A stretch of 48,746 nt of DNA from a virus. The notes beneath the pieces are model-generated. The model ran no database searches and was not told the DNA's origin. It saw nothing but the letters and a program-made list of their open reading frames with translations. A program made the position numbers and the translations under genes. Positions 14,226-19,312 of the stretch are shown here, in pieces. Location of the stretch: the IMG/VR virus record IMGVR_UViG_3300036826_000051, positions 1 through 48,746 of that record; one strand, given 5' to 3'. Positions within the stretch are counted from its first letter, which is position 1; the number at the start of each line of letters is the position of its first letter.

Positions 14226-14353
14226 CCTGCTGGGGAATCGTCGCTCTCTGCCTCACCCTGTCCCCGCTGGCCGTAGCGATCATCGGATCGCTACGCCAGT
14301 GGCTCAGGGGAGGCCCGCGAGCCTGGGCAGGAAGCCGAGGCTGGCGCAGGTAG
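14222..14353 (+). CDS. Small membrane protein, 43 aa
   Basis: GTG at 14222 overlaps the amidotransferase stop (GTGA); TAG at 14351-14353. One hydrophobic span (CWGIVALCLTLSPLAVAIIG) then an Arg/Trp/Gly-rich tail. A 10-bp-arm hairpin (14272-14295) encodes the end of the span. Coupling to the amidotransferase hints that the amidoligase product may act at the membrane, but this is inference. Confidence 0.6.
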   Translation: MTCWGIVALCLTLSPLAVAIIGSLRQWLRGGPRAWAGSRGWRR

Positions 14354-14363
14354 ACCCTGCACA

Positions 14364-14385
14364 GAGCACCCCGAGAGGGGTGCTC
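14364..14385. repeat. Hairpin before start-associated copy 5
   Basis: GAGCACCCC-GAGA-GGGGTGCTC, perfect 9-bp arms, 11 bp before the element. Confidence 0.85.
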
Positions 14386-14396
14386 GATGGAGGGCC

Positions 14397-14411
14397 ACCG
14401 ACAGAGAGGAG
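14397..14411 (+). promoter_or_regulatory. Start-associated sequence copy 5
   Basis: ACCGACAGAGAGGAG, 5 bp before the ATG at 14417. Confidence 0.9.
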
Positions 14412-14416
14412 CAAGC

Positions 14417-14632
14417 ATGGCTCACTACCCCGACCACTACTCAGTCTCCATCGGAGACGGAGTGGTCGATCCCGAGGGCTTCGTCGGCATCGTCACCCGA
14501 GTTCAGGGTGACGGACAGGCCGTGTTCGTGAAGCTGGCCACGGGCGGCGCGTTCAAGTACCCGTACCACGTCCTCGACAAGATCGAGGACGACGGCTACC
14601 CCGGTCTCGACCGGATAGCCGACGAAGGCTGA
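14417..14632 (+). CDS. Small protein, 71 aa, SH3-like
   Basis: Sequence HYSVSIGDGVVDPEGFVGIV, then TRVQGDGQAVFVKLATGGAF and KYPYHVLDKIED reads as a small beta barrel (SH3-like). ATG follows a start-associated element. No Cys. Function unknown; it is downstream of the amidoligase module in the same direction. Confidence 0.65.
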   Translation: MAHYPDHYSVSIGDGVVDPEGFVGIVTRVQGDGQAVFVKLATGGAFKYPYHVLDKIEDDGYPGLDRIADEG

Positions 14633-14633
14633 A

Positions 14634-14673
14634 CAGGGTCACATCCCTTCGGTCTGTGAAGGGTGTGACCCTG
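14634..14673. repeat. Extended hairpin element A
   Basis: CAGGGTCACATCCCTTC, loop GGTCTGT, then GAAGGGTGTGACCCTG; one bulged base. Lies 3 bp before start-associated copy 6. Related in loop and inner stem to the elements at 15515 and 17762. Confidence 0.85.
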
Positions 14674-14676
14674 AAT

Positions 14677-14691
14677 CCCGACAGAGAGGAG
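14677..14691 (+). promoter_or_regulatory. Start-associated sequence copy 6
   Basis: CCCGACAGAGAGGAG, 4 bp before the ATG at 14696. Confidence 0.9.
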
Positions 14692-14695
14692 CATC

Positions 14696-14917
14696 ATGGA
14701 CGACTACTACGACCACGAGGAGTGGTCGGAGCGGGTCGAGATGTTCGCTGATCCCGGAGGGCGCTCTGCTCTCCGAGCAGCGTCGAGGAGCAATCCTCGG
14801 AACCTGCCCTGCCCGACCTGTGGTGAGGCGAACCGCCTCACCCCTGCGGACAGGGCGCGCGGCTACCAGTGTGACCGCTGCGCGGACATGGACGAGGGGC
14901 TGATCTTCCCGTGCTAG
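14696..14917 (+). CDS. Zinc-ribbon protein, 73 aa
   Basis: Acidic N-terminus (DDYYDHEEWSERVEMF), then a single zinc ribbon CPTCGEANRLTPADRARGYQ ending CDRC. Likely a small nucleic-acid or protein-binding adaptor. Its stop overlaps the GTG of the next gene. Confidence 0.7.
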   Translation: MDDYYDHEEWSERVEMFADPGGRSALRAASRSNPRNLPCPTCGEANRLTPADRARGYQCDRCADMDEGLIFPC

Positions 14918-15141
14918 GGAAGATCGACGCCTCGCCGCTTCGCACCGCTGACGGGGCCATCATCGTTGATGGCCCCCAGCGGAAGCTGGACGAGGCCAGG
15001 AAGGTCTACCGCCAGCGGTACGACCGGGGCTACGTCCTGTCGATGACAGGACGCGACACCGAGGCCCAGCGGATCCTGGACTCCGCGAACGCGGCTCTGC
15101 TGAAGGCAGAGCAGGAATACGCGACCGCCCGAGGTCGCTGA
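14911..15141 (+). CDS. Helical small protein, 76 aa
   Basis: GTG start within the end of the zinc-ribbon gene. The C-terminal 50 residues (PQRKLDEARKVYRQRYDRGY ... ILDSANAALLKAEQEYATAR) form long charged helices, probably a helical hairpin or dimer. Ends at the ATG of the next gene (1-bp overlap). Function unknown. Confidence 0.65.
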   Translation: MLGKIDASPLRTADGAIIVDGPQRKLDEARKVYRQRYDRGYVLSMTGRDTEAQRILDSANAALLKAEQEYATARGR

Positions 15142-15515
15142 TGCAGGTCTGGGGAGTCAGCGAAGCTGACATCCGCTCTGCCGTCTCCGAAGCGGGGCTA
15201 GTCGTCTGGAACGACTACGGCTATCCCCGCTGGAGCGGCATCGGCAAGAAGGGACGGTCTCTGACCGTCCGCCTCGGGGTGGATCAGACCAAGCCCCGCG
15301 ACTCGGAAGGGCTGCTGCCCTTCCAGAAGCGAGGCTGGAGAGGACGCCGACTCCCGTATGTGACCTGGGAAGGTCACAGGGAGTTCATGCGGATTCTGTT
15401 CCGCGACCACCCCGAGGCACGAGTGAAGTCGGCCTTGGCCGACTACAAGGGCCGAAAGGCGTTCTGGGCCGAGCACCCTTCTACGAAGGGTCTCTGGTCA
15501 GGGCCAGGCTACTAG
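15141..15515 (+). CDS. Hypothetical basic protein, 124 aa
   Basis: Starts with a helical segment (SEADIRSAVSEAGLVVWNDY) and is Trp/Arg/Gly-rich later (KRGWRGRRLPYVTWEGHREF). ATG at 15141 overlaps the previous TGA. Hairpins such as GTGACCT-GGGA-AGGTCAC occur in the coding sequence. No family recognised. Confidence 0.65.
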   Translation: MQVWGVSEADIRSAVSEAGLVVWNDYGYPRWSGIGKKGRSLTVRLGVDQTKPRDSEGLLPFQKRGWRGRRLPYVTWEGHREFMRILFRDHPEARVKSALADYKGRKAFWAEHPSTKGLWSGPGY

Positions 15516-15564
15516 GGGACGGATTTCACCCTCTCGTTCTGTGAGAGGGATGAAATCCATCCCC
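15515..15564. repeat. Extended hairpin element B
   Basis: Left arm 15515-15535, loop GTTCTGT (15536-15542), right arm 15543-15564. Twenty of about 22 positions pair. Starts at the last base of the upstream stop codon, 3 bp before start-associated copy 7. Confidence 0.85.
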
Positions 15565-15567
15565 GCA

Positions 15568-15582
15568 ACCGACAGAGAGGAG
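15568..15582 (+). promoter_or_regulatory. Start-associated sequence copy 7
   Basis: ACCGACAGAGAGGAG, 5 bp before the ATG at 15588. Confidence 0.9.
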
Positions 15583-15587
15583 TCACG

Positions 15588-15779
15588 ATGCCCACACCGA
15601 TCCTCGCCGTCTTGACGGCGGACAAGATCACTCCCGGCACCGTCCGCTTCACCGAAGCGGACGCACCGGAGGGGCAGCGCCCGCTCTCGATCTACCTCCC
15701 GAACGAGGTAGTCGAGTCGGTCGTCGGGCCGGGTGCCGAGATCGGCACCACGGTCAAGCTGACCGTCGAGCGTGCGTAG
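15588..15779 (+). CDS. Small protein, 63 aa
   Basis: Beta-rich sequence TPILAVLTADKITPGTVRFT, then LSIYLPNEVVESVVGPGAEI and TTVKLTVERA. It could be a single-strand-binding-like or OB-type mini domain, but no diagnostic motif is present. Last gene inside the hairpin-dense zone. Confidence 0.65.
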   Translation: MPTPILAVLTADKITPGTVRFTEADAPEGQRPLSIYLPNEVVESVVGPGAEIGTTVKLTVERA

Positions 15780-15785
15780 CAGCTA

Positions 15786-15803
15786 GGGCCGCTCACGCGG
15801 CCC
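15786..15803. repeat. Last hairpin of the dense zone
   Basis: GGGCCGC-TCAC-GCGGCCC between genes, 27 bp before start-associated copy 8. Confidence 0.8.
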
Positions 15804-15830
15804 CTGCTGGTGCAGCACTCGCTCACCACC

Positions 15831-15845
15831 ACCGACAGAGAGGAG
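15831..15845 (+). promoter_or_regulatory. Start-associated sequence copy 8
   Basis: ACCGACAGAGAGGAG, 7 bp before the ATG at 15853. Confidence 0.9.
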
Positions 15846-15852
15846 TCAGGCT

Positions 15853-16275
15853 ATGCCTGGCAAGTACAAGGCAACCGTGGGGATCACCCTCTCCACGACC
15901 GTCGAACCGGACGGCTACCTCACCGGGGTCGAGGACGAAGTTCTCGACTACGACTTCAGCGGCTCCTGGGGATACGGCGAGGACGTCCGCGTCGATGGCG
16001 CGGAGGTCTACTTCGTGATCGAGGCCGACTCGGAGGACGAGGCCCGAGGCCGCGTCCAGGAGATCATGGATGGTGCCTCCTGGGGAGGCGACTCGCTGGA
16101 GTGGGAGATCGAGGACTGGGAGATCGAGTCCGTCGAGGAGACCGTCCCACCGATGGACGCGGAGCGTGCCAAGGCGCTGATCTCGGCGTTCCTGGACTAC
16201 GAAGTCCAGAGCGGACGGATCGACGCCGAGACCCGCGAAGCGTTCGAGTTCGTGCTCGAACTGCTCACCCCGTAG
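15853..16275 (+). CDS. Acidic hypothetical protein, 140 aa
   Basis: The first half has a beta-alpha pattern with DSEDEARGRVQEIMDG, typical of small sensor-like or immunity-type alpha/beta folds with a periodic 'SEDEA' helix. It is then strongly acidic (LEWEIEDWEIESVEET), with a helical C-terminus. Lacks the dense hairpins of the genes before it. Acidic small phage proteins sometimes mimic DNA; this is speculation. Confidence 0.7.
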   Translation: MPGKYKATVGITLSTTVEPDGYLTGVEDEVLDYDFSGSWGYGEDVRVDGAEVYFVIEADSEDEARGRVQEIMDGASWGGDSLEWEIEDWEIESVEETVPPMDAERAKALISAFLDYEVQSGRIDAETREAFEFVLELLTP

Positions 16276-16286
16276 GGCAGCGTGGC

Positions 16287-16306
16287 GAGGGGGCTTCGGC
16301 CCCCTC
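16287..16306 (+). terminator. Terminator-like hairpin
   Basis: GAGGGGGC-TTCG-GCCCCCTC 11 bp after the stop of the acidic protein. Very stable UUCG-loop stem, but no U-tract follows, as often in high-GC genomes. Confidence 0.55.
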
Positions 16307-16311
16307 CGCTG

Positions 16312-16378
16312 CGTGAGCAGCAGGGATCGGGAGAGGCTGCGCGCCAGGGAGAGGCCGCGCGCTTTCCTGCTGCTCACG
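16312..16378. promoter_or_regulatory. Operator-like repeat cluster
   Basis: Inverted repeat CGTGAGCAGCAGG (16312-16324) and CCTGCTGCTCACG (16366-16378) enclosing two direct repeats with an 18-bp period, GGGAGAGGCTGCGCGC (16329-16344) and GGGAGAGGCCGCGCGC (16347-16362). It lies just upstream of the promoter for a DNA-binding protein, so it may be that protein's operator. Confidence 0.5.
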
Positions 16379-16412
16379 GAGCGTCACCACGCTCGCTCAC
16401 CAGCCGCACACC

Positions 16413-16421
16413 TGCTATACT
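16413..16421 (+). promoter_or_regulatory. Extended -10 promoter
   Basis: TGCTATACT has the TGN extension and a good -10 (TATACT, 16416-16421). No clear -35. Start point near 16428, about 24 nt before the TTG start of the HTH gene. Confidence 0.5.
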
Positions 16422-16451
16422 GGTGAGCACACACGGCAGAAAGGAGGTGAG

Positions 16452-16688
16452 TTGACCACCACCACCACCACCACCACCACCACCACCACCGATGCGAAGT
16501 TCGCAAAGGAGGTCAACGAGCGGCTGATCGACACGCACGAGTTGATGACCCTGCTCGGGCTGCGGAACAGGCAGACCGTCTGGGATCGCGTCCGCAGGGG
16601 CGAACTCCCCGAGCCGATCTTCGTTCGTGACAAGGCGATCTCGCTCTGGGATCGCAAGGCACTACCCGACAGAGAGGAGAGCAAGTGA
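16452..16688 (+). CDS. AlpA/MerR-like HTH protein with poly-Thr start
   Basis: 78 residues. TTG start preceded by AAAGGAGGTGA, a near-perfect Shine-Dalgarno. Residues 2-13 are twelve threonines from (ACC)12. Residues about 25-70 match a HTH_17/AlpA or excisionase-like winged helix (LIDTHELMTLLGLRNRQTVW, then DRVRRGELPEPIFVRDKAIS, LWDR). Ends in PDREESK, because the next start-associated element lies in its coding end. Probable transcription regulator or DNA-architectural protein. Confidence 0.75.
   Translation: MTTTTTTTTTTTTDAKFAKEVNERLIDTHELMTLLGLRNRQTVWDRVRRGELPEPIFVRDKAISLWDRKALPDREESK
16455..16490 (+). repeat. (ACC)12 microsatellite
   Basis: Twelve perfect ACC units directly after the start codon of the HTH gene, coding for polythreonine. 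In-frame slippage could vary the length. Confidence 0.95.
16665..16679 (+). promoter_or_regulatory. Start-associated sequence copy 9
   Basis: CCCGACAGAGAGGAG inside the 3' end of the HTH gene (coding PDREE), 5 bp before the GTG at 16685. Confidence 0.9.
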
Positions 16689-17755
16689 GGCACGACAGCC
16701 TCGACACGCTCATCGAGCGTGTACTGAAGCAGCACGACTCGAAGGAGGACATCCTCGCGGACACGCGGCGGATGTCCGTCGTCGTGGAAGCGGAGGAGGA
16801 GGGCCATCCGGTCACTCTCTCCGTGGACGACGAGGGTGGCGACACCCTCCACTTCGCCCCGTCCGATCACATGCTCGGGCAGATGGCGACCGACCTCGGC
16901 ATCCCGAAGCGCTACTGGGACAGGATGAGGGCCACCGCCCCCGACCTGTTCCAGAAGAACGCGCATCACTGGATGTACGAGGAGCCGAAGCGCAGGATGC
17001 TTCGGGCCTACAAGGTGGACGACGTGGTGCGGAACGGACGGGCCTGGCTCAGCGACCGCTACCGGCGTCTCGACAACATCGAGATCGCCAAGCGGCTGCT
17101 CCCGGAGTTCGACCGGCTCGACACCGAGGTCGCGTTCCACAACGCCTCGATCACGGACGAGCGCTTCTACCTCCGCGCCGTGTTCCCCCGGATGGAGAAG
17201 GAAGTCCGGGTCGGAGACACGGTTCAGTGGGGAGTCCAAATCCGCAACTCGGAAGTGGGAGCCGCCACGTTCGCCATCGAGTCCTTCGTCCTGCGCCTGG
17301 TCTGCATGAACGGCATGGTCGTGGCCAAGGTGCTGAACGCTCGGCACCTGGGCAAGCGCCTGGACGACATCCTCTCGGATGAAGCGGTCAAGGCCGACGA
17401 CCACGCCTTCTGGCTGGCCGCTCGGGACACGCTCCGAGCCAGCCTCGATGAGGCCGAGTTCGAGCGCACGGTCGAGACGCTGCGTGAGACCACGAGCGGG
17501 CTGAAGGTGCAGAACGCACCGCAGGCCACGAAGCGCCTCGCCAAGACGCTCTCCCTCTCCGACGAGGAGCAGGAGAGCGTGCTCACGAACCTGGTGCGTG
17601 AGGGCGACCTCTCGCGCTGGGGGATGCTGAACGCCGTCACCGCCACCGCCACCACGGTCACGAACTTCGACCGTGGCGTCGAGTTGGAGGAGGCGGGCTG
17701 GAGCATCGCCAACCTGTCCCGAAGGGACTGGGAACGGATCGCGGTCGCCGCTTAG
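16685..17755 (+). CDS. DUF932 phage/plasmid-like protein
   Basis: 356 residues of the DUF932 family (also known as phage/plasmid-like protein): SDHMLGQMATDLGIPKRYWD, RAYKVDDVVRNGRAWLSDRY, FYLRAVFP, then VQIRNSEVGAATFAIESFVL and RLVCMNGMVV, followed by a helical C-terminal third. Family members occur near plasmid and phage replication or recombination genes; exact biochemistry is not established. GTG start overlaps the HTH stop (GTGA), so it is co-translated with the regulator. Confidence 0.88.
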   Translation: MRHDSLDTLIERVLKQHDSKEDILADTRRMSVVVEAEEEGHPVTLSVDDEGGDTLHFAPSDHMLGQMATDLGIPKRYWDRMRATAPDLFQKNAHHWMYEEPKRRMLRAYKVDDVVRNGRAWLSDRYRRLDNIEIAKRLLPEFDRLDTEVAFHNASITDERFYLRAVFPRMEKEVRVGDTVQWGVQIRNSEVGAATFAIESFVLRLVCMNGMVVAKVLNARHLGKRLDDILSDEAVKADDHAFWLAARDTLRASLDEAEFERTVETLRETTSGLKVQNAPQATKRLAKTLSLSDEEQESVLTNLVREGDLSRWGMLNAVTATATTVTNFDRGVELEEAGWSIANLSRRDWERIAVAA

Positions 17756-17761
17756 ACCGTG

Positions 17762-17800
17762 CGTGGGTGAACCCTTCGGGTTGTGAAGGGTTCACCCACG
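17762..17800. repeat. Extended hairpin element C
   Basis: CGTGGGTGAACCCTTC, loop GGGTTGT, then GAAGGGTTCACCCACG: a perfect 16-bp stem, 3 bp before start-associated copy 10. Could double as a terminator for the DUF932 message. Confidence 0.9.
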
Positions 17801-17803
17801 AAC

Positions 17804-17818
17804 CCCGACAGAGAGGAG
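17804..17818 (+). promoter_or_regulatory. Start-associated sequence copy 10
   Basis: CCCGACAGAGAGGAG, 4 bp before the ATG at 17823. Confidence 0.9.
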
Positions 17819-17822
17819 CACG

Positions 17823-18047
17823 ATGTACGCAGTAGTCGTCAACGAGGGGCCACTGTCCGCCGAGGACAACGCCACCTACTTCTCGAAGGAGAAGCCGGGA
17901 TTCGTGCTGGTCGAGTACCAGACCAGCGATGAGGAGTCCGTCAAGTTCGGGCGCTTCATCACCTTCGTCCCGACGAACGGCCGCTCGAAGGGGAAGCTGA
18001 TGAGCGTCCCCGCAGAGCGGGTCGTCTCGATCTCAGAGGACGCATGA
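17823..18047 (+). CDS. Small protein, 74 aa
   Basis: Mostly beta sequence: MYAVVVNEGPLSAEDNATYF, EKPGFVLVEYQTSDEESVKF and GKLMSVPAERVVSI. Resembles small single-domain beta-barrel proteins of phages but no family named. Stop overlaps the next ATG (ATGA). Confidence 0.65.
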   Translation: MYAVVVNEGPLSAEDNATYFSKEKPGFVLVEYQTSDEESVKFGRFITFVPTNGRSKGKLMSVPAERVVSISEDA

Positions 18048-18349
18048 GCACCGTGTTCGACTACGTGGTGGAGATGCAGCGATGCGTGGACGAGATCCGC
18101 GCCTTCGCTGCTACCACCACCGCCGACATGCCAGAGGATCTGGCCTACGCGGTCATCCTGGCCGTGCCCTTCGCACGCTGGGGGAGGATCGGGCTGGGCG
18201 ACGACAGGCTCGACCTGAAGATGCGGCTCGACCTGATCGCAGCCCACGAGTACGCAGGTGCTCACGGCTACGACTGGGAGTACGTGGACGACTGGGCCGA
18301 GAAGATCGCCTTCGACGCCCTGGAGGAGATCCATTCCTCCCGGCCCTAG
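18044..18349 (+). CDS. Helical protein, 101 aa
   Basis: All-helical pattern (VFDYVVEMQRCVDEIRAFAA, DLAYAVILAVPFARWG, RLDLIAAHEYAGAHGYDWE). ATG at 18044 overlaps the previous stop. Function unknown; it is followed by a hairpin and a start-associated element without its own gene. Confidence 0.65.
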   Translation: MSTVFDYVVEMQRCVDEIRAFAATTTADMPEDLAYAVILAVPFARWGRIGLGDDRLDLKMRLDLIAAHEYAGAHGYDWEYVDDWAEKIAFDALEEIHSSRP

Positions 18350-18358
18350 ATGTGCAGC

Positions 18359-18378
18359 GGGCCGGGTTTCCCCGGCCC
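18359..18378. repeat. Hairpin before orphan element
   Basis: GGGCCGGG-TTTC-CCCGGCCC, perfect 8-bp arms, just after the stop at 18349 and 6 bp before start-associated copy 11. Possible terminator. Confidence 0.75.
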
Positions 18379-18384
18379 ATCTGC

Positions 18385-18399
18385 CCCGACAGAGAGGCA
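18385..18399 (+). promoter_or_regulatory. Start-associated sequence copy 11 (orphan)
   Basis: CCCGACAGAGAGGCA without any start codon at the usual spacing. A second hairpin (CGCGCAGC-AA-GCTGCGCG, 18402-18419) and a normal element (18445) follow. Looks like the remains of a deleted gene cassette. Confidence 0.8.
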
Positions 18400-18444
18400 G
18401 TCGCGCAGCAAGCTGCGCGCCACTTCTCTGTACGCACCACCATA

Positions 18445-18458
18445 CCCGACAGAGAGGA
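18445..18458 (+). promoter_or_regulatory. Start-associated sequence copy 12
   Basis: CCCGACAGAGAGGA, 5 bp before the ATG at 18464. Confidence 0.9.
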
Positions 18459-18463
18459 CGCAC

Positions 18464-18772
18464 ATGCACGCAGAGATCAGGGGGAGGAACCGTCGCTGGA
18501 CGGTCTGGACTCCAGACCCCGGCCAGATGGCGCACACCGTCCCTCTGTACGACGTGGACGGGAACTTCAAGGAGATGCTGGTGGTGGGATCACCACCGGA
18601 CGCCAAGGGCGTCCGCTACCTGGAAGCCTACGGCGGGCCGTTCGCCTCGCAGGAGGAGGCCATCGAGTACGCTCGCTACCTCGGCTACTCGGACATCCGC
18701 GTCGTCAAGACCAAGACCAAGCAGGAGGCTCTGGCGGTAGCCAGAGCGGTACGAACCCGACAGAGAGGATGA
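18464..18772 (+). CDS. Hypothetical protein, 102 aa
   Basis: ATG at 18464 after a start-associated element. Beta-hairpin N-terminus (HAEIRGRNRRWTVWTPDPGQ), then LYDVDGNFKEMLVV and a helical segment FASQEEAIEYARYLGYSDIR. Basic C-terminus. Two hairpins are in the coding sequence (near 18598 and at 18728-18747). No family recognised. Confidence 0.65.
   Translation: MHAEIRGRNRRWTVWTPDPGQMAHTVPLYDVDGNFKEMLVVGSPPDAKGVRYLEAYGGPFASQEEAIEYARYLGYSDIRVVKTKTKQEALAVARAVRTRQRG
18756..18769 (+). promoter_or_regulatory. Start-associated sequence copy 13
   Basis: CCCGACAGAGAGGA overlapping the 3' end of the preceding gene, 5 bp before the ATG at 18775; hairpin GCTCTGGC-GGTA-GCCAGAGC (18728-18747) lies upstream. 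Confidence 0.9.
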
Positions 18773-18774
18773 GC

Positions 18775-18939
18775 ATGGCTCACGGCAAGCACCGCAAGCG
18801 CAAGCGGGGCGTCCACAAGGGACGGCACTCGCCCGAGACGAAGCGCTGGGAGCGGGAGCACCTGATCCCGCGCAAGCCAGCGTGGATGGACGTGCAGACC
18901 TACACGCAACTCGCAGAGAGGAGGAACGATGCCGCGTAA
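18775..18939 (+). CDS. Small Lys/Arg-rich protein, 54 aa
   Basis: AHGKHRKRKRGVHKGRHSPE then TKRWEREHLIPRKPAWMDVQ. The extremely basic N-terminus suggests nucleic-acid binding. ATG at 18775 is preferred to the in-frame ATG at 18769, which sits too close to the ribosome-binding site. Overlaps the next gene by 11 bp. Confidence 0.65.
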   Translation: MAHGKHRKRKRGVHKGRHSPETKRWEREHLIPRKPAWMDVQTYTQLAERRNDAA

Positions 18940-19312
18940 CCGGCTGACACCTGAGAGCAAGATCGCCGCCGATGACTTCTGGGAGGACATGCTGCGCCCG
19001 GACGCCCCGGACGAGATGGCCTTCCAGATCGACCGGGACAAGCCGAACGATCCTCCGGGGATGACCTTCTCGCAGGAGGCGATCAACGACCTCGCGGAGC
19101 AGTTCCGCATGTTCCTGATGGCCCGCACCTACGGGGAGTTGAAGCGCACGGGCCTCGGCCCGCGCCACCTTCGCGCCTCGGTCAAGCTGGACTGGAATCC
19201 CAGTGACCCCCAGCACGACCCCGAGGTCGGCCCCTACTACTCCATCGACGGCGACAACGGCACGACCGTCATCGACGGCGAGCGCCGCGAGCACGCCTGG
19301 AGGACGGGCTAG
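18929..19312 (+). CDS. Hypothetical protein, 127 aa
   Basis: ATG at 18929 with GCAGAGAGGAGG upstream, a degenerate start-associated element. Helical N-terminal half (AINDLAEQFRMFLMARTYGE), then a beta segment (LRASVKLDWNPSDPQ). The C-terminal beta part (GPYYSIDGDNGTTVID) looks like an Asp-rich loop. No family recognised. Followed by a 1-bp overlap. Confidence 0.65.
   Translation: MPRNRLTPESKIAADDFWEDMLRPDAPDEMAFQIDRDKPNDPPGMTFSQEAINDLAEQFRMFLMARTYGELKRTGLGPRHLRASVKLDWNPSDPQHDPEVGPYYSIDGDNGTTVIDGERREHAWRTG

Larger units (their letters stand above)
9780..15803. repeat. Hairpin-saturated segment (about 6 kb)
   Basis: More than 80 perfect inverted repeats by eye, mostly with 6-10 bp arms and 2-7 nt loops, in coding and non-coding DNA on both gene orientations. 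Examples: 9870-9886, 9908-9927, 9943-9959, 10251-10266, 10809-10830, 11353-11369, 11639-11660, 11682-11702, 11795-11812, 13099-13121 (10-bp arms), 13739-13761, 13987-14006, 14063-14084, 14272-14295 (10-bp arms), 14953-14976, 15786-15803. Loops are often GAA, TTC, TAC, GTA, AA, TT or NGAA. Genes before 9780 and after 15853 show only about one or two per kb. Confidence 0.85.

Noticed and set aside
16452-16688. AlpA/excisionase-like protein taken as evidence for a temperate phage
   Set aside because: No integrase, attachment site or repressor-antirepressor pair was recognised, so lifestyle cannot be inferred.
11329-18769. Regularly repeated 15-mer considered as a CRISPR array
   Set aside because: Spacing varies from tens of bases to more than a kilobase with genes in between, the copies lie before start codons and there are no spacers or cas genes (the Cas4-like nuclease is a phage recombination type).
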